A stretch of DNA of 64,000 nt from Oscillospiraceae bacterium (GTDB taxonomy: Bacteria; Bacillota; Clostridia; Oscillospirales; Acutalibacteraceae), in contig CP107220.1 of NCBI GenBank assembly GCA_025757685.1, positions 1,447,501 through 1,511,500 on the forward strand, read 5' to 3'. The position numbers and the translations under genes were made by a program. A model generated the notes under the pieces. The model worked only from the letters and a program-made list of their open reading frames with translations, made no database searches and was not told where the DNA came from. This document shows positions 1-8,211 of the stretch, piece by piece; positions within the stretch are counted from its first letter, which is position 1; each line of letters opens with the position of its first letter.

Positions 1-47
1 TTCATCTGATTCTCCCGTCTTTTCTAAAAAATAATCTTTTTTTGTTA

Positions 48-1391
48 TTAAACCACATTTGCACCGTCTCTGTCAAGCACCACACGCTCCACCACACGCT
101 GTGCGGCATGGCCGTCGTCCAAATAATTAAAGCGGGCGTTGAAAGCGGCATACTTCTCCGCATACCGGGACTTGTCCGCCTCTACGGCGTGCAGCGCCCG
201 ATGCAGATCCGCCTGCGTTTCCACAATCGGGCCTGGCAAACAATCCAAATCAATATAAAATCCACGAATTTCACCTGCATAACTGGCCAGATCGTACATA
301 TAAAATAGCATAGGCCGGTGCAGATTCGCATAGTCAAAAAACACAGAGCTGTAATCGGTAATGAGCACATCTGCCACCACATACAGCCGGTTAATATCCG
401 TCACGCCGCAGGCGTCGTATACGAAGCCCTTGTACTTCTTAAAATCAAAAGAATTGGCCACCAAATAGTGGGCACGGAACAAGATCACATAATCGTCACC
501 GAATTCCCGGCGCAGGGCGTCAAAATCCATGTGGGTGCGGTACACATAGCCCAATTTGGCGTCATGCTGATTGTCCCGCCATGTGGGCGCATAGAGAATG
601 ACTTTTTTATCCATCGGCAGTCCCAATTCCCTTTTGATTTGCGCCTCATCCTCCGGCGTATGATTAATCAAAAAGTCATTACGAGGATAGCCCGCCTCCA
701 GCACCGTGTCCGCCTTGCCCACCGCCTGCAAATTCCAGGCGGAAATGAACTTCTCCGCCGCAAAGGCGGAGGGTGCCAAAATATACTTAAACTTCTCTGC
801 ATCCACCTTGTATTTTTGGCGAATTTCCTCTTTGGAATTCATGGCATTGTCAGAAATGGAAATATCGTATCCTAAGCGCTTTAGGGGCGTACCGTGCCAA
901 AGCTGCACATACACCTGGTCGTCCTTGGGATAAATATGGTCTGCAATCCGATAGTTAAAGAACCAATACTTTGCCCGGGCGCAAGCTTCCTCATAAGCCG
1001 GGGTGTTTACGGTAACCATATAGGTATTGGGGTGATCCAGCACATATGTGAATTTCTTTGGTTCCCGAAAAGCCCACACAAAAGTGTAATCCGCAAAGCG
1101 AGGATCGCTGCACATATATTCATAAATGGCCTTGGGACTGTCGCTGTACCCCCTGCCGTCAAAGGTAGAAAAAAGCACCACCTTAGGATCCGTTGCAATA
1201 TGTGCCGTGCGCTTTTGGTAACCGCCCATACGCTCATCCAGCAAAATTCGACGGCTGGCCTTGCGAAAAACAGCGCTGCGCTTGGCCACGTCAATGGCCA
1301 CTTTTTTGATTTTTTTGAACGCTTCTGCACGCCAATCACGCTTATGAGGCGCATACAGCAGTTCTAAATTGTCCGTGTTATACCAAGCCAT
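48..1391 (-). CDS. CDP-glycerol:poly(glycerophosphate) glycerophosphotransferase family protein
   Basis: This 447-residue protein belongs to the TagB/TagF glycerophosphotransferase family, which transfers glycerol-phosphate units from CDP-glycerol onto a teichoic-acid-type polymer at the cytoplasmic face of the membrane. Visible motifs are WHGTPLKRLG (about residues 165-174) and, near the C-terminus, TDYSSVFFDYA followed by RPMLFYMYDL, both typical of the catalytic C-terminal domain. The N-terminal 50 residues are basic and suit membrane association; there is no signal peptide. The start is preceded by AGAGGAAG at good spacing. It is divergent from two paralogues on the other strand. The family assignment is firm; the polymer made cannot be told from sequence. 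Confidence 0.88.
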   Translation of the reverse strand: MAWYNTDNLELLYAPHKRDWRAEAFKKIKKVAIDVAKRSAVFRKASRRILLDERMGGYQKRTAHIATDPKVVLFSTFDGRGYSDSPKAIYEYMCSDPRFADYTFVWAFREPKKFTYVLDHPNTYMVTVNTPAYEEACARAKYWFFNYRIADHIYPKDDQVYVQLWHGTPLKRLGYDISISDNAMNSKEEIRQKYKVDAEKFKYILAPSAFAAEKFISAWNLQAVGKADTVLEAGYPRNDFLINHTPEDEAQIKRELGLPMDKKVILYAPTWRDNQHDAKLGYVYRTHMDFDALRREFGDDYVILFRAHYLVANSFDFKKYKGFVYDACGVTDINRLYVVADVLITDYSSVFFDYANLHRPMLFYMYDLASYAGEIRGFYIDLDCLPGPIVETQADLHRALHAVEADKSRYAEKYAAFNARFNYLDDGHAAQRVVERVVLDRDGANVV

Positions 1392-1427
1392 GGCTTCCTC
1401 TTCACTTTCACAGAGTCTATATACAAT

Positions 1428-1455
1428 ATTATAAATAGATAGCGGATAATGTCAA
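1428..1455 (-). promoter_or_regulatory. Sigma-A-type promoter of the minus-strand glycerophosphotransferase
   Basis: Read on the minus strand there is TTGACA, a 16-nt spacer and TATAAT, about 40 bases upstream of the start codon at 1391. Confidence 0.75.
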
Positions 1456-1494
1456 TATTCTTTCTGAAAAAGGCAAATCCTGCGCCGGCGAATA

Positions 1495-1523
1495 TAGACA
1501 AATTATGCAGTTTATGCTACTAT
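1495..1523 (+). promoter_or_regulatory. Probable promoter of the plus-strand glycerophosphotransferase pair
   Basis: TAGACA, a 17-nt spacer and TACTAT lie about 45 bases before the start at 1569. Both boxes are one or two bases off consensus. It is divergent from the minus-strand promoter in the same 177-bp gap. Confidence 0.55.
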
Positions 1524-1568
1524 AAAGAACAGAGATTTTTTGCAACTTCCACATAGGCGGAGAAAAAT

Positions 1569-3083
1569 ATGACCAAACTCACTGTTACAATTGAACGCTG
1601 CCAACAGATCGGCCATCAGCTGAATCTGCAAGTGACCCTCACCTGTCCGGTGCCCCCGGTGTACCCCAAACTCAGCGTTGTCTTTACCTGCGGCGAACGC
1701 ACCCGGATCATTCCCATGACATTTGCCGACAGAGACGGCACCACGCTGCGCGCCCAAAAAACCGTGGAGCTGGCCTATGTGTTTTACGAGCCGCCGGTGG
1801 GGCAGCCCATGGGCATCACTTTTCTTTATACCGACGGCGTTCACGGCTATCAGCCGGTGGAACCGGACCAACCGTACCAAGTGACCTGTCCGCCCCGCCG
1901 GGCGCTGCGCCACTTTATCCACAGCAGCAAAAAAGAGAAGTTGAAGCAGTTGGCAGGGGCTTGCTTCTCGCTGCTGGCTCTGCCCTATCGACACTGCAAG
2001 GTGGAACCTAAGCAAGTGACGTTCCTTTCCAACCGTTCCGATCGATTGTCCGGCAATATTAAATCCGTCTTTTTGGAGATGACCAAGGTACCGGGCGTGG
2101 AGATCACCGTCCTGTGCCACAAGGGCAACCTGCTTCACAGCCTGCCGGTGCTGCGCCAATTTCTGCGCCTGTATGCCACGTCGCAGGTGGTGTTTGTAGA
2201 CGACTATTATCACCTGCTGTCTTATGTAAAGAAAAAGCCGGAGGTGCAGCTGGTGCAATTGTGGCACGCCTGCGGTGCCTTTAAGACCTTTGGCTACTCC
2301 CGCCAGGGTGAGCAGGCACTGCCCCAAGGCTCGCCCAATCACCGGCAGTACGACTACGCGATTGTCAGCTCTCAACAGGTGTGCCCCTGCTATGCAGAAG
2401 GCTTTGGCATTGATTTGCAAAAGGTATTACCCCTGGGCTCACCTCGGTGCGACCGCTTTGCCGATGACCGATACAAGGCGGCCTTTACCAAGCGCTTTTA
2501 TGCGGAAAACCCCCAATTAGCAGACAAAAAGATCGTGTTGTTCGCGCCCACCTTTCGAGGCGGCGGTCAAGGCAACTGCTACTATCCGCTGGAGAAATTC
2601 CGCCCGGACGATCTGCTGGATGCCCTGCCGGAGAACACGGTGCTGGCAACGAAAATGCACCCTTATCTAACCGAACGCCCCACCTGCCAAAGGGCAGAGC
2701 ACGCCAACCGGTTTATTGATCTGACAGATCGGTACGATGTGAACGACCTGCTGTTTGTCAGCAGCGTACTCATCACCGACTATTCCAGCGTGGTGTACGA
2801 GGCGTCTATTTTGAACCTGCCCATGCTGTTCTATGCCTTCGATTTAGAAAGCTATTGCAAGGAGCGGGACTTTTACTGCGACTACGCCTCCTTTGTGCCC
2901 GGGCGCATTGTGCGCACCATGGAGGAACTGACCCACGCCCTGCAAACGGAGGATTACCAGCAAGAGAAAGTGGCGCCCTTCTATACTCGCAATTTTGATG
3001 ATACCGCCGGAAAAGCCACCCAGAATGTGGTGCACTTTGCCAAAGAGCTGCTGCATATTCCCACGGATCACCTACCCCTATAA
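1569..3083 (+). CDS. CDP-glycerol glycerophosphotransferase family protein
   Basis: This 504-residue TagF/TagB-family transferase has an N-terminal ~110-residue beta-rich extension and then the catalytic domain. The domain shows LWHACGAFKTFGY (about 233-245), FAPTFRGGG, KMHPYL with the expected catalytic-type histidine, and ITDYSSVVYEAS followed by LPMLFYAFDL. The ATG at 1569 follows GGCGGAG at workable distance. A paralogue with the same WHACGAFKTFG motif starts 23 bases downstream, so the two are almost certainly co-transcribed. They likely build or prime a glycerol-phosphate cell-wall polymer, but primase and polymerase roles cannot be separated from sequence alone. Confidence 0.88.
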   Translation: MTKLTVTIERCQQIGHQLNLQVTLTCPVPPVYPKLSVVFTCGERTRIIPMTFADRDGTTLRAQKTVELAYVFYEPPVGQPMGITFLYTDGVHGYQPVEPDQPYQVTCPPRRALRHFIHSSKKEKLKQLAGACFSLLALPYRHCKVEPKQVTFLSNRSDRLSGNIKSVFLEMTKVPGVEITVLCHKGNLLHSLPVLRQFLRLYATSQVVFVDDYYHLLSYVKKKPEVQLVQLWHACGAFKTFGYSRQGEQALPQGSPNHRQYDYAIVSSQQVCPCYAEGFGIDLQKVLPLGSPRCDRFADDRYKAAFTKRFYAENPQLADKKIVLFAPTFRGGGQGNCYYPLEKFRPDDLLDALPENTVLATKMHPYLTERPTCQRAEHANRFIDLTDRYDVNDLLFVSSVLITDYSSVVYEASILNLPMLFYAFDLESYCKERDFYCDYASFVPGRIVRTMEELTHALQTEDYQQEKVAPFYTRNFDDTAGKATQNVVHFAKELLHIPTDHLPL

Positions 3084-3106
3084 ATTCCCAGTAACGGAGA
3101 CTGTTC

Positions 3107-5023
3107 ATGTTTAACTGCAAAATGATTATCAACCGCCTGCATATTGAGGACGCTCGTATGGAGATCGGGGTGGCCATCAACTGCCCCTTTGATGTGGATG
3201 TTTCCTCTCCCAAAGCGCGAATCCTGTTTGAATGTGACGGACAGACCCGCCGCCTGCCCCTGCGGGTGGTCAACTACTTTCGCCAAAAGCAGGAGGGGAG
3301 CTGCATTGTGGTATGCAACTATACCTATCTGCTGGACCAGATCTTTTACCGCTTCCAGCCGGAAAGCCCGGTGACCGTCACCATTGACTTTGAGTACGGC
3401 CGCCACACGGTGCAAGCGCTGCCCTTTACCGTGTCTACCAATGTGCTCCACGAGAACCCGGGTTTGGAACTGCCGGAGGAATACATGGAGTACGAGTGCT
3501 TTGACGGCGCAACGGTATTTGACGCACCGGACAATGAGTATGTTCCCCCGGCGCAAACCGGAAACCGCACCTACACCTTCGACTTTGACTGCGAAAACAG
3601 CGCCATTCTCCTTTTCTCGAAAAAAAAGAAAAACGGAGATCGACCCTTTGTGCAGCGCAGCCGTGTGCTGGTGCCCCTGTTGCGGTTTATTGACTTTGCC
3701 CTGCGGTGCCTGCTTGCCCTGCTTTTGCTGCCGCTGTTTCTGTTTGACGGCATTTTAGCCGGGCTGGATATTGTGCCCCGGCGCAAAACCGCACCCATTG
3801 AGGGTGTGGGCAAAAACATTTTTGTGCAGTTTAAAATCAATGTGTCTTCCTTTATTAAAACCAGCTTTAAGCGTGCCAATTTTGTAGAGAACATTCGCCG
3901 CCCGGTGTATGCCATCTACAACGCCTACTACAAACTGCTGTGCAAAAAGGAAGTCGTGCCCAACCGGGTCACCTTTATGTCCGGCCGACGGGACACCCTG
4001 GGCGGCAACCCGGAGTTCGTCTATAACCAAATCAAAGACAACCCGAATATTGATTTTCAGTTTTTGCTGTTCTCCGACCCCAACGGCCACTATAAAGCTA
4101 AAAATATGTTCCGCTTTGTCAAGCTGTACGCCTCCTCCAAGGTGGTGATCGTGGACGATTACTTCCGCCTGCTGAATATGGTGGACAAGCGCCCGGAAGT
4201 GAAGCTGATGCAGCTGTGGCACGCCTGCGGCGCCTTTAAGACCTTTGGCTTTACCCGCCTGGGCAAGGCAGGCGGCCCCAAGCAAACGGACCCCAACCAC
4301 CGCATGTACGATGTGGCCATTGTCTCCTCTGCGGAGATCGCCAAGCATTACGCCGAGGGCTTCGGCCTGTCCGATGACAAGGTGCTGGCCACCGGCATTC
4401 CCAGAACAGATATATTTATGGACCCACAATATGCCCAAACGGTGCAGGATGGATTCTATGCCAAGTATCCCCAGCTGCGGGACAAGCGCATCATCCTCTT
4501 TGCCCCCACCTTTCGAGGCAACGGCCAAATGAGCGCCTACTACCCGGCAGACGCCTTCCATGTGGACGAGTTTATGGAAGCTTTGCCGGCAGATACGGCA
4601 CTGCTGATCAAGTACCACCCCTTCTGCCCGGAGCGCCCGGTGATCCCGGAAGGCTACAAGGATCGGGTGCTGGATCTGTCCGACGAGGACGAGCTCAACG
4701 ACCTGCTGTTCGTCACCGACCTGCTCATCACCGACTACTCCAGCGTGGTGTTTGAGGCGTCGCTGCTGGATATTCCCATGCTGTTTTATGCCTTCGATCT
4801 GTTTGACTACATCAGCAAGCGGGATTTCTATTATGATTTTGAGAGCTTTGTGCCCGGCAAAATCGTCTTTTCTCAGCGGGAATTGACAGAGGCCATCGTC
4901 GCCGGTGACTTTGAGAGTGAGAAAGTACCGCCCTTTAAGACCAAGTTCTTTGACCACCTGGACGGCCGCTCCAGCCGCCGAGTGGCAGACCTGATCCTGC
5001 GCTTCATCGGTGAGAAAAAATAA
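3107..5023 (+). CDS. CDP-glycerol glycerophosphotransferase family protein, long form with membrane segment
   Basis: This is a 638-residue paralogue of the preceding gene. Residues 1-170 form a beta-rich region related in style to the neighbour's N-terminal extension. A hydrophobic stretch at about 188-218 could be a membrane-inserted segment. The catalytic transferase domain follows, with WHACGAFKTFGF, FAPTFRGNG, KYHPFCPE and ITDYSSVVFEAS. Length is close to full-size TagF-type polymerases. CGGAG precedes the ATG by about 8 bases. It is the second gene of a two-gene operon that ends in a strong terminator at 5042. Family is certain; substrate is inferred. Confidence 0.88.
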   Translation: MFNCKMIINRLHIEDARMEIGVAINCPFDVDVSSPKARILFECDGQTRRLPLRVVNYFRQKQEGSCIVVCNYTYLLDQIFYRFQPESPVTVTIDFEYGRHTVQALPFTVSTNVLHENPGLELPEEYMEYECFDGATVFDAPDNEYVPPAQTGNRTYTFDFDCENSAILLFSKKKKNGDRPFVQRSRVLVPLLRFIDFALRCLLALLLLPLFLFDGILAGLDIVPRRKTAPIEGVGKNIFVQFKINVSSFIKTSFKRANFVENIRRPVYAIYNAYYKLLCKKEVVPNRVTFMSGRRDTLGGNPEFVYNQIKDNPNIDFQFLLFSDPNGHYKAKNMFRFVKLYASSKVVIVDDYFRLLNMVDKRPEVKLMQLWHACGAFKTFGFTRLGKAGGPKQTDPNHRMYDVAIVSSAEIAKHYAEGFGLSDDKVLATGIPRTDIFMDPQYAQTVQDGFYAKYPQLRDKRIILFAPTFRGNGQMSAYYPADAFHVDEFMEALPADTALLIKYHPFCPERPVIPEGYKDRVLDLSDEDELNDLLFVTDLLITDYSSVVFEASLLDIPMLFYAFDLFDYISKRDFYYDFESFVPGKIVFSQRELTEAIVAGDFESEKVPPFKTKFFDHLDGRSSRRVADLILRFIGEKK

Positions 5024-5041
5024 AAAAGCATACGCCTTTAC

Positions 5042-5070
5042 CCCCGGCTGTACAGCCGGGGATTTTTTTG
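5042..5070 (+). terminator. Rho-independent terminator after the glycerophosphotransferase operon
   Basis: A perfect inverted repeat CCCCGGCTG-TA-CAGCCGGGG is followed by GA and seven T residues, 18 bases after the stop codon. Confidence 0.92.
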
Positions 5071-5168
5071 CCGTAAATTGGAAAAACAGGCGCTTAAAAT
5101 TTTCGTATCGCCGGGCAAAACAGGTGCAAAATAATAGGGATATATTAACATTTAAGGAGATATGCTCT

Positions 5169-5705
5169 ATGAAAGCTACCGGTATTGTACGCCGCATTGA
5201 CGACTTGGGGCGCATTGTGATCCCCAAGGAGATCCGCCGCTCGTTCCGCATTAAGGAGGGCGATCCACTGGAGATCTTTACCAACGCCGACGGCGAGGTG
5301 ATCTTTAAAAAATACTCGCCCATTGGAGAACTGTCCCAATTTGCCGGGCAATACGCTGAGGTGCTCCACAAGAACGGCTGCTCCCCGGTGGTGATCACGG
5401 ACAACGACCATGTGGTGGCCGCTGCCGGGGTCAGCAAGCGAGAAGTGATGGAGCGCCGGGTAACCAAGGCGCTGGAGGATGTGATGGACGCCCGCACCCC
5501 ACGGATCGCCAAGGCACCCGGCGAATGCCTGCAAGCCATTGAGGGCTACGACCGCCCTGCAGAGGTAGCCTATCCCATTGTGTACGGCGGCGATGTATCC
5601 GGCACGGTACTGCTGCTGCAAGGTGAGGACGGCAACCTGCCGGACGAAGCACAAATCCGGCTGATCCAGGTAGGCGCCGCCTTTTTGGGGCGCCAAATGG
5701 AATAA
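5169..5705 (+). CDS. spoVT: Stage V sporulation protein T (AbrB-family transcription regulator)
   Basis: This 178-residue protein matches the known SpoVT length. Residues 1-50 are an AbrB/MazE swapped-hairpin DNA-binding domain (GIVRRIDDLGRIVIPKEIRR, then IKEGDPLEIF). The remaining ~125 residues fit the GAF-like C-terminal domain of SpoVT. In Bacillus, SpoVT tunes sigma-G-dependent forespore genes; the same role here is inferred. The reading frame is open back to 5010, but the start at 5169 is chosen because AAGGAGA lies 8 bases upstream and the AbrB domain begins exactly there. Its presence argues for a spore-forming lineage. Confidence 0.92.
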   Translation: MKATGIVRRIDDLGRIVIPKEIRRSFRIKEGDPLEIFTNADGEVIFKKYSPIGELSQFAGQYAEVLHKNGCSPVVITDNDHVVAAAGVSKREVMERRVTKALEDVMDARTPRIAKAPGECLQAIEGYDRPAEVAYPIVYGGDVSGTVLLLQGEDGNLPDEAQIRLIQVGAAFLGRQME

Positions 5706-5711
5706 ATGGAA

Positions 5712-5728
5712 TTGTGCAATTTGCACAA
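5712..5728. repeat. 17-bp inverted repeat TTGTGCAA-T-TTGCACAA
   Basis: A perfect 8-bp inverted repeat with one central base lies just after the spoVT stop and about 60 bases upstream of the next promoter's -35 box. It has operator-like geometry; the T-run expected of a terminator is missing on the plus strand. Confidence 0.5.
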
Positions 5729-5785
5729 AAAGTCAATGCGTTTTTAGTGCATAGTAGCCAATACGCAGAAATGGCAAAAAAAGCC

Positions 5786-5813
5786 TTGCATTTTTGAAAA
5801 TCGGGTCTATAAT
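5786..5813 (+). promoter_or_regulatory. Promoter of the YczE-like gene
   Basis: TTGCAT, a 16-nt spacer and a perfect TATAAT. It ends at base 5813, so a GTG start at 5814 would leave no leader; this supports initiation at 5853. Confidence 0.8.
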
Positions 5814-5852
5814 GTGTCACGAAAAGAGAAAAACGGACCCGAGGTACAAGCA

Positions 5853-6686
5853 ATGAAGAAACTTAGAAACAACGCACGCGGTTATATCCTGGATATGTTT
5901 GCACAGCACCATATGGTGAAGCGCACCGTGCTGTCTTTTCTGAGCATTGTGATTATGGGGTTTGGTACGGCTCTTTTCAATGTTTCCGGTTTCGGCGTAG
6001 ACCCGTTCACCTCTATGAATATGAGCGTGGCCGCCGTTTTGGGGATCAGCTTTGGTACCTACCAGCTGATCATCAACGCAGTGATCCTGCTGTATGTAGT
6101 TATCGTTGCGCACCGGGGACTGGTCGGTGTAGGCACCGTGTTCAACATGGCCGGCGTCGGTTACAGCTGTGAGTTATTCAGCAGCCTGCTGATGCCGATG
6201 GTAAAGCAGAACGACACTCTGTCAATTAGAATCCCCCTTCTCCTTGCCGGTATCCTCGTTCTCTGCTTTGCCTGTAGCCTGTTCTTCACGGCCAACATCG
6301 GCGTTGGTCCTTATGACGCCCTGGGCTTTATGCTCAGCCGCTTCGCCAAGCTGCCGTACAAATGGGTGCGGGTGCTGACGGATGTGACCGTGGTGTCCAT
6401 CGGACTGCTGGTCAGCGGCGGCTTTACCGCCATTGCCCACGGCGACTTTGCCAGTATTCAAAATATCGGAATCGGCACCGTCATTACGGCCTTTTGTATG
6501 GGCCCGCTGATCAACTTCTTTAACAAAACCCTTTCCGCAAAAATCTTCAATGTAGACTATGCCCAGATCAGCAAGGATGTGGCGTTCTTTATGATCAAAG
6601 GCGCAATGCGGAAAAATTCTCTGGGTGCCGTTCCCGGCAACAACACCCAGTTATACAGTCAGGCTTACAGTCTGACTGATAAGTAA
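5853..6686 (+). CDS. YczE/YyaS/YitT-type integral membrane protein
   Basis: This 277-residue polytopic membrane protein has at least five hydrophobic helices. It carries the family-like stretch GFGTALFNVSGFGVDPFTSM near the first helix and a second, similar half around TANIGVGPYDALG. The internal repeat of a glycine-rich G-x-G-x-D/Y-P motif is typical of YczE-type proteins, whose transport role is poorly defined. An upstream GTG at 5814 is in frame, but the promoter -10 box ends there. GAGG lies 8 bases before the ATG at 5853, so that start is preferred. It is transcribed alone and ends at a bidirectional terminator. Confidence 0.8.
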   Translation: MKKLRNNARGYILDMFAQHHMVKRTVLSFLSIVIMGFGTALFNVSGFGVDPFTSMNMSVAAVLGISFGTYQLIINAVILLYVVIVAHRGLVGVGTVFNMAGVGYSCELFSSLLMPMVKQNDTLSIRIPLLLAGILVLCFACSLFFTANIGVGPYDALGFMLSRFAKLPYKWVRVLTDVTVVSIGLLVSGGFTAIAHGDFASIQNIGIGTVITAFCMGPLINFFNKTLSAKIFNVDYAQISKDVAFFMIKGAMRKNSLGAVPGNNTQLYSQAYSLTDK

Positions 6687-6776
6687 GATGCCAAGAAGGT
6701 TGCCTTCTCTCCCCCTTTCCGGGCAGCCTTTTGACATATATAATTTATGGCTTTTGCATAAATTTTTACCCCCCTT

Positions 6777-6819
6777 AAAAGAAGCGACACCGAATGCTAT
6801 GTTCGGCGTCGCTTCTTTT
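6777..6819. terminator. Bidirectional terminator between yczE-like gene and rlmH
   Basis: A long hairpin with arms AAAAGAAGCGAC-CCGAA and TTCGG-GTCGCTTCTTTT has A-run and T-run flanks, so it can work in both directions. Confidence 0.88.
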
Positions 6820-6825
6820 ATCTGC

Positions 6826-6868
6826 AAAAACAAAAGCGGCAGCCTGCTGGAAACAGAGCGGACTGCCG
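6826..6868 (-). terminator. Terminator-like hairpin directly after rlmH
   Basis: On the minus strand CGGCAG and CTGCCG arms enclose a 20-nt loop and are followed by a T-rich tail, starting 6 bases after the rlmH stop. Confidence 0.6.
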
Positions 6869-6873
6869 TGTTT

Positions 6874-7353
6874 TTATTTATGATATTTAGAATGGTTGTT
6901 GATGGCGCAGGCCCGGTAAATCTGCTCCAGAAGCACCAGGCGGGCCAACTGGTGGGGCAAGGTCATTTTGCCAAAGGACAGCTGCAAGTCGCCTGTGGCC
7001 TTTACACGAGGCGACAGGCCATACGAACCGCCGATGACAAATACCAGGTGGGAGCTTTGCTGGCTAAAGTCCGCCACCCGGGCCGCCAACTGCGCGCTGG
7101 ACAGTTCTCGCCCCTCGATACAAAGGGGGATCACCCGAGCGCCTTTGGGAATTTTTGCCAATATGCTGTCGCCCTCCTGCTCCAGCACTCGTTGGATCTC
7201 TGCCGGAGACGGATCTGCCGGGCAGCGGCTCTCCGGCAATTCCACCACCTGCACCTTGGAAAAGGCGGACAGCCGCTTTAAGTACTCGTCGCAGCCCTCG
7301 CGAAGATATTTTTCTTTTAGCTTGCCCACCGTCAAAACGGTTATGCGGATCAT
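6874..7353 (-). CDS. rlmH: 23S rRNA (pseudouridine1915-N3)-methyltransferase RlmH
   Basis: This 159-residue SPOUT methyltransferase methylates pseudouridine 1915 in helix 69 of 23S rRNA. Evidence is the start MIRITVLTVGKLKEKYL, the SAM-binding knot region LVFVIGGSYGLSPRV, and the C-terminal LPHQLARLVLLEQIYRA with a terminal NNHSKYHK, all diagnostic of RlmH. The length is standard. The ATG at 7353 overlaps the stop of the upstream metallo-hydrolase gene (ATGA), so the two are translationally coupled, an arrangement common in Firmicutes. The frame stays open upstream, but only as antisense noise inside the neighbouring gene. Confidence 0.96.
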   Translation of the reverse strand: MIRITVLTVGKLKEKYLREGCDEYLKRLSAFSKVQVVELPESRCPADPSPAEIQRVLEQEGDSILAKIPKGARVIPLCIEGRELSSAQLAARVADFSQQSSHLVFVIGGSYGLSPRVKATGDLQLSFGKMTLPHQLARLVLLEQIYRACAINNHSKYHK

Positions 7354-8138
7354 AACACCAGGCACCCGCCTTCCTGCTCCGGTGCAGCCACCTGCAAGCG
7401 ATAGTCTACCTCCGGCCGGGCACCCAACGCCGTCAGAGCCGCCACAGTGGTCTGGTATGCCAAAGAAGGCATATTGTTCTCCCGGCTCAGGTGAGACAAC
7501 ACAAAGCGGGTGGTGCCGCTGCGCAGCAACTCCCCGGCAAAGGCGGCGCAGTCCGTATTGGACAAATGGCCGGTATCGGACAAAATGCGCTGTTGCAGCG
7601 GATAGGGATACGACCCGGCGCGCACCATAGACGGCTCGTGATTGCTCTCCAGAAATACCAAATCTGTGCCCGGCAAAGCCGCTTTCGCCGCCGAGGTTAT
7701 GTAGCCGGTATCTGTGCACACGGCAATGCGCCGCCCGTCCGGCATCGTAAACTTATATCCCTGGCACGCCACGCTGTCATGGCTCAAGGCAAAAGGCAAC
7801 ACTTGCAGATCCATAAAATCCCCAACCTCTGCAAAGGGGCGGGCGTCCACCTTCTCATTCAAATTGCCCTGGCGCGCCATCTGCTCCAGCACCGCCGGAT
7901 GGGCAAACACCGGAATATGATACCGTGCGGCAAGCACCCGCACACCGGCCGCATGGTCTGCATGCTCATGGGTAACAAAAATGCCCTTGATCTCCGCCGG
8001 ATCCGCGCCCACCTGGCGCAGCTTTTGCTCGCACCGCCTGGCAGACACACCGATGTCCACTAAAATTTGATTGTCGCCGCAGCCCACATAAATACTGTTG
8101 CCGCTGCTGCCGGAAAAAAGAGAACACGCCTTGCTCAT
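7350..8138 (-). CDS. YycJ/WalJ-like metallo-beta-lactamase-fold hydrolase
   Basis: This 262-residue MBL-fold protein has the metal-binding motif THEHADH (His57, His59, Asp61, His62) and the N-terminal SLFSGSSGNSIYVG typical of the YycJ/WalJ group, which is linked to DNA repair or exonuclease activity and cell-wall homeostasis. A downstream CTDTGYI supplies a further metal-ligand aspartate and LSHLSREN a further histidine. It is the first gene of a pair with rlmH (4-base overlap), a conserved Firmicutes neighbourhood. Fold and motif are secure; the biochemical role is by family analogy. Confidence 0.9.
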   Translation of the reverse strand: MSKACSLFSGSSGNSIYVGCGDNQILVDIGVSARRCEQKLRQVGADPAEIKGIFVTHEHADHAAGVRVLAARYHIPVFAHPAVLEQMARQGNLNEKVDARPFAEVGDFMDLQVLPFALSHDSVACQGYKFTMPDGRRIAVCTDTGYITSAAKAALPGTDLVFLESNHEPSMVRAGSYPYPLQQRILSDTGHLSNTDCAAFAGELLRSGTTRFVLSHLSRENNMPSLAYQTTVAALTALGARPEVDYRLQVAAPEQEGGCLVL

Positions 8139-8167
8139 TTTGTCTCCTAATCTGCTTTTATTTTATC

Positions 8168-8198
8168 CAAAAAAGAAAGGGTGGAACCCGGTCCACCC
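8168..8198 (-). terminator. murA terminator
   Basis: On the minus strand the hairpin GGGTGGACC-GG-GTTCCACCC is followed by TTTCTTTTTT, 14 bases after the murA stop. Confidence 0.88.
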
Positions 8199-8211
8199 GT
8201 ACTTTGTTTTT

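Noticed and set aside
3755..5539. 594-residue minus-strand open frame
   Set aside because: It runs antisense through the glycerophosphotransferase and spoVT genes and across a terminator; no recognisable domain.
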